From positions 1 to 64,000 of the forward strand of contig JAFYSH010000029.1 in the NCBI GenBank assembly GCA_017546605.1: DNA of 64,000 nt, given 5' to 3'. This DNA comes from Bacteroidales bacterium (GTDB lineage: Bacteria; Bacteroidota; Bacteroidia; Bacteroidales; UBA932). Made by a program: the position numbers and the translations under genes. Positions 54,931-63,616 of the stretch are shown in pieces (within the stretch, counting starts at the first letter, position 1; each line of letters starts with the position of its first letter). The notes under the pieces are model-generated. The model was not told the DNA's origin, ran no database searches, and saw only the letters and a program-made list of their open reading frames with translations.

Positions 54931-54938
54931 TACATTTG
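54931..54938 (+). promoter_or_regulatory. -7 box of the DPP III gene (TACATTTG)
   Basis: Exact TAnnTTTG match, 19 bases before the ATG at 54958. A TTTG at 54915-54918 is only 12 bases upstream, shorter than usual. Confidence 0.5.
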
Positions 54939-54957
54939 CCAAATTAAATTTCTGAAG

Positions 54958-56958
54958 ATGAGAAAATACACTATGATTTTAGCACTTGCTGGCCTTGGAG
55001 TTATGGCCGGATCCTGTGAGAAATCCGCTCAAGAAGCGACCGATTTCAAGTACTTGATTGACGAATTTGCAGACCTCAAAGTAATGCGCTACCGCATTCC
55101 GGAATGGGAGCAATTGAGTTTGCAACAACAAACTTTCCTCTACCACCTTGGCGAAGCTGCCAAATGCGGACGGGACATTTTGTGGGATCAACACTTCAAA
55201 TACAACCTCGAAATCCGGAAAGTACTGGAAAACATCTTGACCAACTACCAAGGCGATCGCGACTGCGAAGCATACAAAGCCTTTGAAGTCTATGCCAAAC
55301 GTGTATTCTTCAGCAACGGTATTCACCACCACTATGGCGAAGAAAAATTCTTGCCGGGTTGCAGCCAAGAATATTTTGCATCATTGATGGACGCATGTGG
55401 CCTTGATGCCCAAAAAGAAAAGCTGTTGCCCATCCTCTTTGATGCCAACTTGTATGCGCACCGCCGTTATACGGGAACCGACAAGGACATTGTAGAAAAC
55501 TCGGCCATTAACTTCTACGTCGGTGTTAACCGCAAAGAAGCCCTGTCTTTCTACAGCAAAATGGAAGATCCGAAAGATAAAACTCCCATTTCTTACGGAT
55601 TGAACAGCAAACTGGTTAAGAAAAATGGAAAGATCCAAGAAGAAGTATGGCGAGTAGGTGGTCTGTACAGTTCTGCCATTGAACGCATTGTTGCCCACTT
55701 GGACACCGCCAGCACCTACGCTGAAAACGAAACTCAACGTGCCTATATCCGTCAACTCATCGATTACTATCAAACCGGTGACCTCAAAATCTGGGACGAA
55801 TTCAACGTTGCTTGGGTACAAGATAACGAATCCCAAATCGACTTTGTAAATGGTTTCATCGAAAACTATTCCGATCCCCTCGGCATGAAAGCTTCTTGGG
55901 AAGCCTTGGTGAACATCAAAGACATGGAAGCTTCTACCAGAACCCGCCTGATTTCTGACAACGCACAATGGTTTGAAGACAACTCTCCGATTGATCCGCA
56001 ATTCAAGAAGAAAGAAGTGAAAGGCGTAAGTGCCAAGGTAATCAACGCAACCACCCTGGGTGGCGACTGCTTCCCGGCTCCTCCAATTGGCATCAACCTT
56101 CCCAACGCTGACTGGATCCGTAAAGACTATGGCTCCAAATCGGTAACCATCGCTAACATTACAGATGCCTACAACAAAGCTGCCGAAGAATCTCCGCGCA
56201 GCCTACTGAAAGAATTTGCTTGGGACGAAGCTGAAATCCAACGCGCCAAAGAATTTGGTGCTTTGACTGGCAACCTCCACACCGACTTGCACGAATGCTT
56301 GGGCCACGGCTCTGGCCAATTGTTGCCGACCACCTCTTCCAATGCCTTGGCAGAATACAGTTCCACTTTGGAAGAAGCACGTGCTGACCTTTTTGCATTG
56401 TATTACATTGCCGACCCGAAATTGGTAGAATTGGGTATTCTTCCGAACAAAGATGCCTACAAAGCTGAATTCGACAGTTTTATCCGCAATGGTATCTTTA
56501 CCCAATTTACCCGCATTGAGTTAGGAAAACAAAACATTGAAGCCCACATGCAAGACCGCAAACTCATTGCAGACTGGTGTTTCGAAAAAGGTGCTGCTGA
56601 AAATGTCATCGAAAAACGTGTTCGCGACGGAAAAACCTATTTTGTCATCAACGATTACAACAAATTGCGCACCCTCTTTGGCGAATTGTTGAAGGAAATC
56701 CAACGCATCAAGTCCGAAGGCGACTATGCTGCCGGTAAAGCTCTCGTCGAAAAATACGCGGTCAACATCGACCCGGAATTGCACCGTGAAGTTAAAGAAC
56801 GCTACGAAGCTTTGGAACTGAAAGCATTCGGTGGTTTTGTCAATCCCGAAATCATTCCGGTACGCGAAAATGGAACAATCCAATCCTTCCGGATCGAATA
56901 CCCGAGCAACTTCCTCCAACAAATGTTGGAATACGGTGAAAAATACGCTACGCTGTAA
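54958..56958 (+). CDS. Dipeptidyl peptidase III (M49), lipoprotein
   Basis: 666 aa from the ATG at 54958, chosen because it gives a lipoprotein signal (ALAGLGVMAGSCEKS). The M49 zinc motif HExxxH is HECLGH at about residue 444 and the third ligand is in EEARAD near residue 472. DPP III removes dipeptides from the N-terminus of peptides. The lipoprotein signal places it in the envelope. The reference eukaryotic enzymes are cytosolic, so an exported form suggests peptide scavenging. Confidence 0.93.
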   Translation: MRKYTMILALAGLGVMAGSCEKSAQEATDFKYLIDEFADLKVMRYRIPEWEQLSLQQQTFLYHLGEAAKCGRDILWDQHFKYNLEIRKVLENILTNYQGDRDCEAYKAFEVYAKRVFFSNGIHHHYGEEKFLPGCSQEYFASLMDACGLDAQKEKLLPILFDANLYAHRRYTGTDKDIVENSAINFYVGVNRKEALSFYSKMEDPKDKTPISYGLNSKLVKKNGKIQEEVWRVGGLYSSAIERIVAHLDTASTYAENETQRAYIRQLIDYYQTGDLKIWDEFNVAWVQDNESQIDFVNGFIENYSDPLGMKASWEALVNIKDMEASTRTRLISDNAQWFEDNSPIDPQFKKKEVKGVSAKVINATTLGGDCFPAPPIGINLPNADWIRKDYGSKSVTIANITDAYNKAAEESPRSLLKEFAWDEAEIQRAKEFGALTGNLHTDLHECLGHGSGQLLPTTSSNALAEYSSTLEEARADLFALYYIADPKLVELGILPNKDAYKAEFDSFIRNGIFTQFTRIELGKQNIEAHMQDRKLIADWCFEKGAAENVIEKRVRDGKTYFVINDYNKLRTLFGELLKEIQRIKSEGDYAAGKALVEKYAVNIDPELHREVKERYEALELKAFGGFVNPEIIPVRENGTIQSFRIEYPSNFLQQMLEYGEKYATL

Positions 56959-56962
56959 TATT

Positions 56963-57538
56963 TTAGAAAAGGGACGTAATGTTGGCGGTAAAGAGTTTAA
57001 TACCTACCGCCAACAATATGATCCCAAAAAATTTCCGAAGGATGTAGATTCCTTCCCGGCCGATCACTCTTTCGACCCATTCGATTTTCCAGAGCACAAA
57101 AAACACAACGCACATATTCAACACAATGGCTATCATGATGTTGGAAAGTGCATATTCCGCGCGCAAAGACAACAAGGTAGTCAGCGCCCCAGCTCCTGCA
57201 ATCAATGGAAATACGAGCGGAACGACGGTAACCGAACTACCCGCCCCCTCATTGCGAAAGATTTCGATCCCCAAGACCATCTCTGCAGCCAGAATCAGAA
57301 TAATAATGGCACCCGCAGCTGCAAAGGAAGAAATATCTACCCCAAACAACGACAAAATTGCATCTCCCAAAAAGAGAAAAAGGAAGAAAACGGCAGTCGA
57401 TATCAGAGCAACCTTACCGCTCTCGATTCGGTTGCCTTTTTGTTTCATATCGATAATGAGTGGTATTGAACCCGTGATATCAATCACTGCGAACAAAACC
57501 ATAAACACACTGAATATCTCTTTAAAATTCAATTCCAT
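56963..57538 (-). CDS. MarC family integral membrane protein
   Basis: 191 aa with six transmembrane helices. The MarC/NAAT signature is visible at FAVIDITGSIPLIIDMKQKG and in the conserved VTVVPLVFPLIAGAGALTT. Family members are described as amino-acid or drug-related transporters, but MarC has no proven function. The gene is convergent with DPP III (four-base gap) and divergent from the mini-histone. Confidence 0.9.
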   Translation of the reverse strand: MELNFKEIFSVFMVLFAVIDITGSIPLIIDMKQKGNRIESGKVALISTAVFFLFLFLGDAILSLFGVDISSFAAAGAIIILILAAEMVLGIEIFRNEGAGSSVTVVPLVFPLIAGAGALTTLLSLRAEYALSNIMIAIVLNMCVVFFVLWKIEWVERVIGREGIYILRKFFGIILLAVGIKLFTANITSLF

Positions 57539-57575
57539 ACTTTTTAATTTTATTAATTCTTGATTTTCGTTCCCA

Positions 57576-57583
57576 CAAATTTA
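57576..57583 (-). promoter_or_regulatory. -7 box of the MarC gene (TAAATTTG)
   Basis: The minus strand reads TAAATTTG, an exact match, 37 bases before the MarC ATG. No -33 TTTG is present. Confidence 0.5.
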
Positions 57584-57601
57584 AAAAAATTCCTTTTTTT
57601 C

Positions 57602-57632
57602 TTGACATTAAAAAAAATATAAACTAACTTGC
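57602..57632 (+). promoter_or_regulatory. Promoter of the mini-histone gene
   Basis: TTG of TTGACA (57602-57604) lies 20 bases before TAACTTGC (57625-57632), which matches TAnnTTTG in six of eight positions including TA and TT. The sequence between and after is very A/T-rich, as in strong promoters. The leader is about 30 bases. Confidence 0.5.
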
Positions 57633-57669
57633 ATCCCGTTAATAGGCTATTAATTAATTTTTTATCACC

Positions 57670-57843
57670 ATGAAAGAGATTCTTGATCAAATCAAAGTGG
57701 AAATTGAAAATTTCACTGTCAACGCTGATGCACAATTGGTAAAAGGAAACAAAGCTGCTGGTACCCGCGCTCGTAAAGCTGCTTTGAATTTGAGCAAATT
57801 GATGAAGGATTTTAGAAAAGCTTCTGTAGAAGCTACCAAATAA
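57670..57843 (+). CDS. Histone H1-like (Hc1-type) protein, 57 aa
   Basis: 57 aa, with the sequence starting MKEILDQIKVEIENF and later GTRARKAALNLSKLMKDFRK. It is lysine-rich in its second half and helical, matching the short histone H1-like proteins of Bacteroidetes (related to chlamydial Hc1). These probably bind and compact DNA. The gene is small enough to be missed by length cut-offs. It has its own promoter at 57602-57632 and a strong terminator at 57881-57910, so it is a monocistronic unit. Confidence 0.88.
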   Translation: MKEILDQIKVEIENFTVNADAQLVKGNKAAGTRARKAALNLSKLMKDFRKASVEATK

Positions 57844-57880
57844 GCTCCTATCATTTCAAGACGAGAACTTAAGACCTATG

Positions 57881-57910
57881 AGACCGACGCAGATTGTGTC
57901 GGTCTTTTTT
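57881..57910 (+). terminator. Rho-independent terminator after the mini-histone gene
   Basis: AGACCGAC (57881-57888) pairs perfectly with GTCGGTCT (57898-57905) around a nine-base loop, followed by TTTTT to 57910. It ends the mini-histone transcript; the T tract runs into the last codon of the convergent lipoprotein gene. Confidence 0.88.
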
Positions 57911-58352
57911 ATTCAATGACCTCCGCTGGCACCAAATACCCCAATTGATGCTGATCATTCCAAAACCAATAGGAAGTGGAGGAGATTCGAGAACATTCCA
58001 TGCTCACTTTTATATCCAAATTCAAGCTACCCACCCGATATAGGCAATGAGCATCCACCCGATCCCCAATCCGCTTGGGTACCGACTCAAACACCACTTG
58101 GGCATAACGCAGCTGCAAATCATCCTGCAAACGGAACAGATTACGCCGCGGTGAGATTGCCAACTGAAAATGCACCGGTTCATAGGCCAAAATCTCGCTG
58201 CCGCGGCTGTACACCCCATACTCGGACTGATCCAAGAAAAACTGTTTTTGGGGAGTACTAACCGATATCCCTTCTTCCCGACAACACGATACCCAAAGGA
58301 CCAAACCGACAGCCAACGCGCCAAGCCACACAAAACAACTTCGATTATTCAT
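57909..58352 (-). CDS. Hypothetical lipoprotein
   Basis: 147 aa from the ATG at 58352, which overlaps the end of the M6 peptidase gene by eight bases. A hydrophobic signal (CFVWLGALAVGLVLWVSCC) suggests lipid attachment at the Cys pair. The rest is a beta-rich domain without motifs I can name, ending in WFWNDQHQLGYLVPAEVIE. Likely co-expressed with the M6 peptidase; the role is unknown. Confidence 0.7.
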   Translation of the reverse strand: MNNRSCFVWLGALAVGLVLWVSCCREEGISVSTPQKQFFLDQSEYGVYSRGSEILAYEPVHFQLAISPRRNLFRLQDDLQLRYAQVVFESVPKRIGDRVDAHCLYRVGSLNLDIKVSMECSRISSTSYWFWNDQHQLGYLVPAEVIE

Positions 58353-60447
58353 CCAGAGCCTCCTCCTGCGGCAAAACTTCAATGGTTTTATACAAATATT
58401 CCCAACTACCATCCGACTGGTACATAACCTCCGCCTGAATAGTAAGGGGTCCCGGTTCCTTCAGAATCAACGAATTCACCTCCACCAAGCGACCGTTCAA
58501 AAGCCATCGTGTCCGCTGCACCGGCTCAACCAGGTTGTTGATCACCAGACGCAGTTCATCCCCCACCCGATAGGTTCGATCCATTCCAACAATCACCGGA
58601 AAGGGTGCCGTCACATTTTCAGTCCGCTGACTTAAGGTATAAGTTTCTCCTAACAATTCATTGGTACGAGGTGTAATTCGAATGACATACAACTCATTGG
58701 GATCCAATGCAGAAATCGTATATTCCATCTCTGAAACCGTTATGGAGCGGTAAACTGATTCAGCCAGACTGCGCCACTCGATCTGCCATTGAATATCCAA
58801 ACGAATATCGGCATACCAGCGCAACTGAATCTCTTGTTGGCCGGCCTGCGCATAATGATGGGTAATCTTCGGCAACCTATTTCCAAGATCCTGGATAAGG
58901 GAAAACGAAATCAAACCATCTGACAAATCCATCCGAATGGAATCAATCCCTACGCCACAACCTTGCCCTTGCCAAGAGATCAAAGGTGGACTTGTTTTGG
59001 TCGTCAAAGAAAAGACTTGCTGATGTCCCGGGAAGAACAGACTACCTACCTCCGGAGCAAAGTCCACAGCCCCTACTAGGTGTGCACAAGGATGCTTGGA
59101 ACTACCATTTACCCGATTGATCTGCCAACGCATCTTCGCTTGAATACCATCCGCCGCATTGGTAGACTTATCCACGTGATAAACCAACATCCCTTTACCT
59201 CCCAAATACTGATCCCATGAGGCATTGTTACGCATTTCCAACAAATAATATTCATTCGGATTAGGGGTATCAATTTTCAGCACTTGATGAGAGATCCCCA
59301 CCGGATGCAACTCCACCCTGGACCCCAGGTTTACTGGAAGATAATCGGCCAAGCCCAACAACTCCAAGTCAATCGCCCCAAAGTAGGGAGGTGTATGCCC
59401 ACCATTGTTGTAAGCTCCCTGGTTCATCAAAGCCAAAGGTCCCCAGATCCGTCGATAATTTCCATGCAAACTTCCATCGGTATCGTAAAGATCCACCAAC
59501 CCCAACAAATGGGAAAACTCATGGCAGAAGGTCCCTATCCCCGCCAATTCCTCGCCATCAGCCCCCTTCAATTCCGATGTACAGGAATAACGGGCAATCT
59601 GGGTTCCTTTCACAAACAGATTCTTAGCCCGTAGGTCTCCGGAATGCGGCCAGATGGTCTCGTCCAACGCTGATTCTGCCTCATTGTGCCCAGCATAATA
59701 GATAAACAAATAGTCAATTGCTCCGTCCTGATCCAAGTCGTATTGCGACAAATCGATGTTTTGTTTTACAGCCAACAAACAAGCTTCCTCAACCATCCCT
59801 GCCACATTCGCATCCTGTCCCATTTCATCATTACTGCCATAATAAACCCGAGATCGCGGCAAGACCACCGGATCAATGACATCAAACTGGATAGCCACCG
59901 TTTCACCCAGATTGTCTTGAAAATAGGATTTGGCTGAAGGATAGGCATCACTTCCAACAGGCGCATTCAAAAGATGATCCAAATACATACGGGGCTGCGA
60001 AGTACAATAATTCACATCCCGAAAAGCAACCGGGATCACCAAGACCCGAATCTCATCCAGGCTGGCCGCCATGGGCCTTGCAGTCATCGTAGGGGCGTTG
60101 CGCCGGTCCCATTTCGCGTGTGCCGACTCACGTAAATGAGCCAACATCGGATCCTCCACCACTTCCCGATCCAAAACACCCGTTCCAGACCAGCCGCCCA
60201 TCCGTTGAAAAGAGGGCACAATCGATGATCCTGTCACTGTGGCCAAATAGTAATAGCCATCCTTCCCCTGACAGACAGGAACTCCCGAAAGCGTCGTACA
60301 ATAATGGAAACGTTCATCCCCATGAACAAGCAACTGAATAACAGAACCATCCGGTTGTCTTCGAACAATTACATCCGGATAACTGCCCACGGCCCAAAGC
60401 AGGCTTGGCATCAAAAGAAAGAGAACGAACAGATGGGGCCAACGCAT
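58345..60447 (-). CDS. M6 family metalloprotease domain protein, exported
   Basis: 700 aa with a signal peptide (MRWPHLFVLFLLMPSLLWA). The M6 domain (about 110-420) has the zinc site FCHEFSHLLGLVDLYDTD and an upstream LFIYYAGHNEAESA motif. The remaining C-terminal half has fibronectin-like repeats and an Ig-like end (GPLTIQAEVMYQSDGSW). M6 peptidases such as immune inhibitor A degrade host or antimicrobial proteins. The gene sits 15 bases behind trkA and eight bases of its end overlap the next lipoprotein gene. Confidence 0.9.
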   Translation of the reverse strand: MRWPHLFVLFLLMPSLLWAVGSYPDVIVRRQPDGSVIQLLVHGDERFHYCTTLSGVPVCQGKDGYYYLATVTGSSIVPSFQRMGGWSGTGVLDREVVEDPMLAHLRESAHAKWDRRNAPTMTARPMAASLDEIRVLVIPVAFRDVNYCTSQPRMYLDHLLNAPVGSDAYPSAKSYFQDNLGETVAIQFDVIDPVVLPRSRVYYGSNDEMGQDANVAGMVEEACLLAVKQNIDLSQYDLDQDGAIDYLFIYYAGHNEAESALDETIWPHSGDLRAKNLFVKGTQIARYSCTSELKGADGEELAGIGTFCHEFSHLLGLVDLYDTDGSLHGNYRRIWGPLALMNQGAYNNGGHTPPYFGAIDLELLGLADYLPVNLGSRVELHPVGISHQVLKIDTPNPNEYYLLEMRNNASWDQYLGGKGMLVYHVDKSTNAADGIQAKMRWQINRVNGSSKHPCAHLVGAVDFAPEVGSLFFPGHQQVFSLTTKTSPPLISWQGQGCGVGIDSIRMDLSDGLISFSLIQDLGNRLPKITHHYAQAGQQEIQLRWYADIRLDIQWQIEWRSLAESVYRSITVSEMEYTISALDPNELYVIRITPRTNELLGETYTLSQRTENVTAPFPVIVGMDRTYRVGDELRLVINNLVEPVQRTRWLLNGRLVEVNSLILKEPGPLTIQAEVMYQSDGSWEYLYKTIEVLPQEEALDE

Positions 60448-60462
60448 CGTTCAGCAAGGATA

Positions 60463-61809
60463 TTACATGAAAAACTTATCCACTTTGCTCACTGCGGCCG
60501 GATGTGCAAAAACAACTACCTGATCGTAAGGCCGGATCAAACTATCTCCGACAGCAATAAAACTTTCATTTCCCCGAATTACTCCCCCGATGATCGCATC
60601 CTCCGGGAAATTCAAATCCCGCAACTTGGCGGTGGTAATCAAACTATTGGGGTTCACAATAAATTCCAATACCTCAGCATCCGTACCATTCAATACCTTG
60701 ATCGAACGAACCTTATTGGACAAGGTGTACCGGAAAATTTTACCCGCCGTAATCAATTTCTTATTGATTACAGCATCGACTCCCATCCCCTCTGCCAGCT
60801 TGATGTACTCAAAATTCTCGACCTCTGCAATAACTTTGGCAACCCCCATCCGCTTGGCAATCATACAAGAAAGAATATTCGTCTCTGAACTGCTGGTCAC
60901 AGCTACAAACGCATCGCAATCCCGAACGTTCTCCTCAATCAACAAGTCAGAATTCCGACCATCACCGTTGATAACCAGGGTGCGATCCAACGTCTCAGAA
61001 AGTTCTTCGCAGCGACTGGTTTTCTGTTCGATGATCTTCACCTGATCCACCACCTTTTCCATTTTTCGTGCAACCAGTTCCCCAATCCGACCTCCGCCCA
61101 AAATCATCAGACTGCGAACCGACAAGGGCGGTTTGCCCGAATAACTGATGGCAGTTGCCACCCCTTCCTTTTTGGCAATCAGGTAAACGACATCCCCCAA
61201 CTTGAAACGCGTAGTGGGACGGGGAATGATGGTTTCCCCATTACGGGCAATCGCCACCGAACGGTACAGCAATTGATTGGTGCTAATAAAATCCACAGGA
61301 GCCTTTCCAATCAACGGAGCGCCATCCTCCAGGCGGAAGACCACCAGCTGCAACTTTCCGTGAGAGTAATCCATAAACTCGGAAGTTGCAGACTGTTGCA
61401 GCAGATTGACAATCTCGTTGGCAGCAATCTTCTCCGGATAAAAAAGCGAGTCAATCCCCATTTCAATGAACAACAATTTGTTTTCATTGGTCTGGTACTC
61501 CTCAGTATTGATTCTGGCCGTAACCCGCTTGGCTCCCATTTTCTTCGCCAACAGGGCACTGACCAGATTCACATCTTGTTCCACAGCCGGAGAAACCGCA
61601 ATAAACAGATCCGCCCGATCTGCTCCAGCTTCCATCAAGGTTCGAATGGAGGTCGGCTTTCCTTGAATGACCACCACATCGGCGATTTCCGAAGCATGAT
61701 TCAAACGATCCTCGTTCGAATCAATCACCACGATGTCGTGATATTCCTGACTCAGCATCTTTGCCAAGTGAGTACCTACCTCTCCGGCTCCGGCTACAAT
61801 GATTTTCAT
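60463..61809 (-). CDS. trkA: Trk potassium uptake system protein TrkA
   Basis: 448 aa peripheral regulator of the Trk K+ channel. Two tandem RCK units, each an NAD-binding N-domain plus a C-domain, are visible: IIVAGAGEVGTHLAKMLSQE starting at residue 2 and MILGGGRIGELVARKMEKVV near the middle. Each N-domain has the GxGxxG motif. No trkH is in the window. The gene follows nadA by 16 bases, so it is in the NAD operon. Confidence 0.92.
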   Translation of the reverse strand: MKIIVAGAGEVGTHLAKMLSQEYHDIVVIDSNEDRLNHASEIADVVVIQGKPTSIRTLMEAGADRADLFIAVSPAVEQDVNLVSALLAKKMGAKRVTARINTEEYQTNENKLLFIEMGIDSLFYPEKIAANEIVNLLQQSATSEFMDYSHGKLQLVVFRLEDGAPLIGKAPVDFISTNQLLYRSVAIARNGETIIPRPTTRFKLGDVVYLIAKKEGVATAISYSGKPPLSVRSLMILGGGRIGELVARKMEKVVDQVKIIEQKTSRCEELSETLDRTLVINGDGRNSDLLIEENVRDCDAFVAVTSSSETNILSCMIAKRMGVAKVIAEVENFEYIKLAEGMGVDAVINKKLITAGKIFRYTLSNKVRSIKVLNGTDAEVLEFIVNPNSLITTAKLRDLNFPEDAIIGGVIRGNESFIAVGDSLIRPYDQVVVFAHPAAVSKVDKFFM

Positions 61810-61825
61810 TGATCAGTTAATTGGT

Positions 61826-62749
61826 TTACAAATTCATCATCCGCTCAATCGGGAGCAAGGCCCGTTGACGAATCTCTTCCGGAACACGCACCTGACCACA
61901 TTCGGTTTCCAAGGTCTCCAGCAAACGTTCCAGCGTCACCTTCTTCATCTCTTCACAGAGCACACCTTGTGCCACGGGAATGAATTCTTTCTGCGGCGAG
62001 CGTTTACCCAACTCATACAAAGCCCCCTCTTCGGTCGCAATTACGAAGCGATTCTTGTTAACACGCACCGAATGATCCATGATCCCGGCTGTCGAATAGA
62101 AGAAAACACGAGGATGTGCCAAGATCGCCGGATCATTCACACATTTCGATTCCGGGTGAATCAAGACATCTGCATCCGGATAACGATCCAACATCGAATT
62201 CACCATTTCGGACGTAATTTGGTCGTGCACACAGCAACATCCGTCCCACAACTCCATTTTACGGCCCGTTTTCTGACAAATCCACGCACCCAAATTTCGA
62301 TCCGGTCCAAAGAGAATCTCACAGTCTTCCGGCAACGAGCGCACCACATTCAGGGCATTGGATGAAGTACAGCAATAATCCGTTTGTGCCTTCACCGCTG
62401 CAGTGGTATTCACATAACTGACAACCAGCCCATTGGGATGTGCTTCTTTCCACTGGCGAAGACCTTCTGCCGTCGCACTGTCGGCCAACGAACAACCCGC
62501 CTCCGGAGCCGGTGAAAGTACCTTCTTATCCGGAGCGATGATCGCGGCTGTTTCGGCCATAAAATGAACGCCACAGAAAACAATGATGTCGGCATCCGTC
62601 GCTGCTGCTTGTTTGGACAAGCCCAACGAGTCTCCCAAATAATCCGCCAAATCTTGAATCTCCGGCAGGGTATAATAGTGCGCCAGAACAATGGCCCGTT
62701 TTTCTTTTTTCAGAGCTTGAATCCTCGCGATAATTTCCTGACGATCCAT
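61826..62749 (-). CDS. nadA: Quinolinate synthase
   Basis: 307 aa [4Fe-4S] enzyme that makes quinolinate from iminoaspartate and dihydroxyacetone phosphate. Visible motifs are LAHYYTLPEIQDLADYLGDS, ADIIVFCGVHFMAETAAI, CCTSSNALNVV, ELWDGCCCVHDQ, VLIHPESKC and a late VLCEEMKK, which between them supply the three cluster cysteines. Its ATG shares one base with the nadC stop (TAATG). Confidence 0.94.
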   Translation of the reverse strand: MDRQEIIARIQALKKEKRAIVLAHYYTLPEIQDLADYLGDSLGLSKQAAATDADIIVFCGVHFMAETAAIIAPDKKVLSPAPEAGCSLADSATAEGLRQWKEAHPNGLVVSYVNTTAAVKAQTDYCCTSSNALNVVRSLPEDCEILFGPDRNLGAWICQKTGRKMELWDGCCCVHDQITSEMVNSMLDRYPDADVLIHPESKCVNDPAILAHPRVFFYSTAGIMDHSVRVNKNRFVIATEEGALYELGKRSPQKEFIPVAQGVLCEEMKKVTLERLLETLETECGQVRVPEEIRQRALLPIERMMNL

Positions 62750-63594
62750 TATTTCAAAATCTTGATATTCATACTAATATCCATCGCTTTCACGGAGTGG
62801 GTCAAAGCTCCCACACTGATGTAATCCACACCCACTTCCGCCACAGAGCGCATACGCTCCAAGGACATATTACCCGAAGCTTCCGTTTTCGCGCGTCCTG
62901 CAATGAGGCGTACCGCTTCAGCCATCGAAGCATTGTCCATATTGTCCAACATAATGATGTCCGCACCGCCTTCCAACGCTTGACGAACCTCCTCCAAATT
63001 GGTTGTTTCCACTTCCAAACGAACACTCAAAGGCTGGTTACGCTTCACCGCTGCAATGGCTTGCGGAATACCACCGGCGATCTTGATGTGGTTGTCCTTC
63101 AACATCACCATATCATACAAGCCCATCCGGTGATTCATACCACCCCCATGTTTAACCGCCAATTTATCCAAAACGCGCATACCCGGAGCTGTCTTCCGTG
63201 TATCCAACAAACGGGTTTTCGTTCCTTCCAAAGCACGCACATACTTGGCTGTTTCGGTGGCAATGCCAGACATCCGTTGCAGGATGTTCAACGACAAACG
63301 TTCACCGCACAACAAGCAACGGTAACTTGCCTCCATACGCAACAAAATATCACCGGGTTCTACCCAATCTCCGTCTTGAACCAACGGTTCCCACACAATA
63401 TCTTTTTCAAAGCGTTCGTAAACTGCTCGAATAACCCCCATACCGGAAACCACACCGGACGCTTTGGCCTTCATTTCCGCAGTTGCCCGCGTGTAAACAG
63501 GAATGATCGCATTGGTACTGATATCTCCGGTAGAAATATCTTCTTCAATCGCCAAATCGATCAGACGATCGATCAAATCTTGATAATTGGTCAT
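62749..63594 (-). CDS. nadC: Nicotinate-nucleotide diphosphorylase (carboxylating)
   Basis: 281 aa. NadC converts quinolinate and PRPP to nicotinate mononucleotide. Motifs include EEDISTGDISTNAI, NILQRMSGIATETAKYV, TRKTAPGMRVLDKLAVKHGG (substrate binding), MLKDNHIKIAGG and the C-terminal DYISVGALTHSVKAMDISM. The gene starts 22 bases after nadB. Confidence 0.96.
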   Translation of the reverse strand: MTNYQDLIDRLIDLAIEEDISTGDISTNAIIPVYTRATAEMKAKASGVVSGMGVIRAVYERFEKDIVWEPLVQDGDWVEPGDILLRMEASYRCLLCGERLSLNILQRMSGIATETAKYVRALEGTKTRLLDTRKTAPGMRVLDKLAVKHGGGMNHRMGLYDMVMLKDNHIKIAGGIPQAIAAVKRNQPLSVRLEVETTNLEEVRQALEGGADIIMLDNMDNASMAEAVRLIAGRAKTEASGNMSLERMRSVAEVGVDYISVGALTHSVKAMDISMNIKILK

Positions 63595-63616
63595 TGTATT
63601 TAGTTTAGTGGTTATA

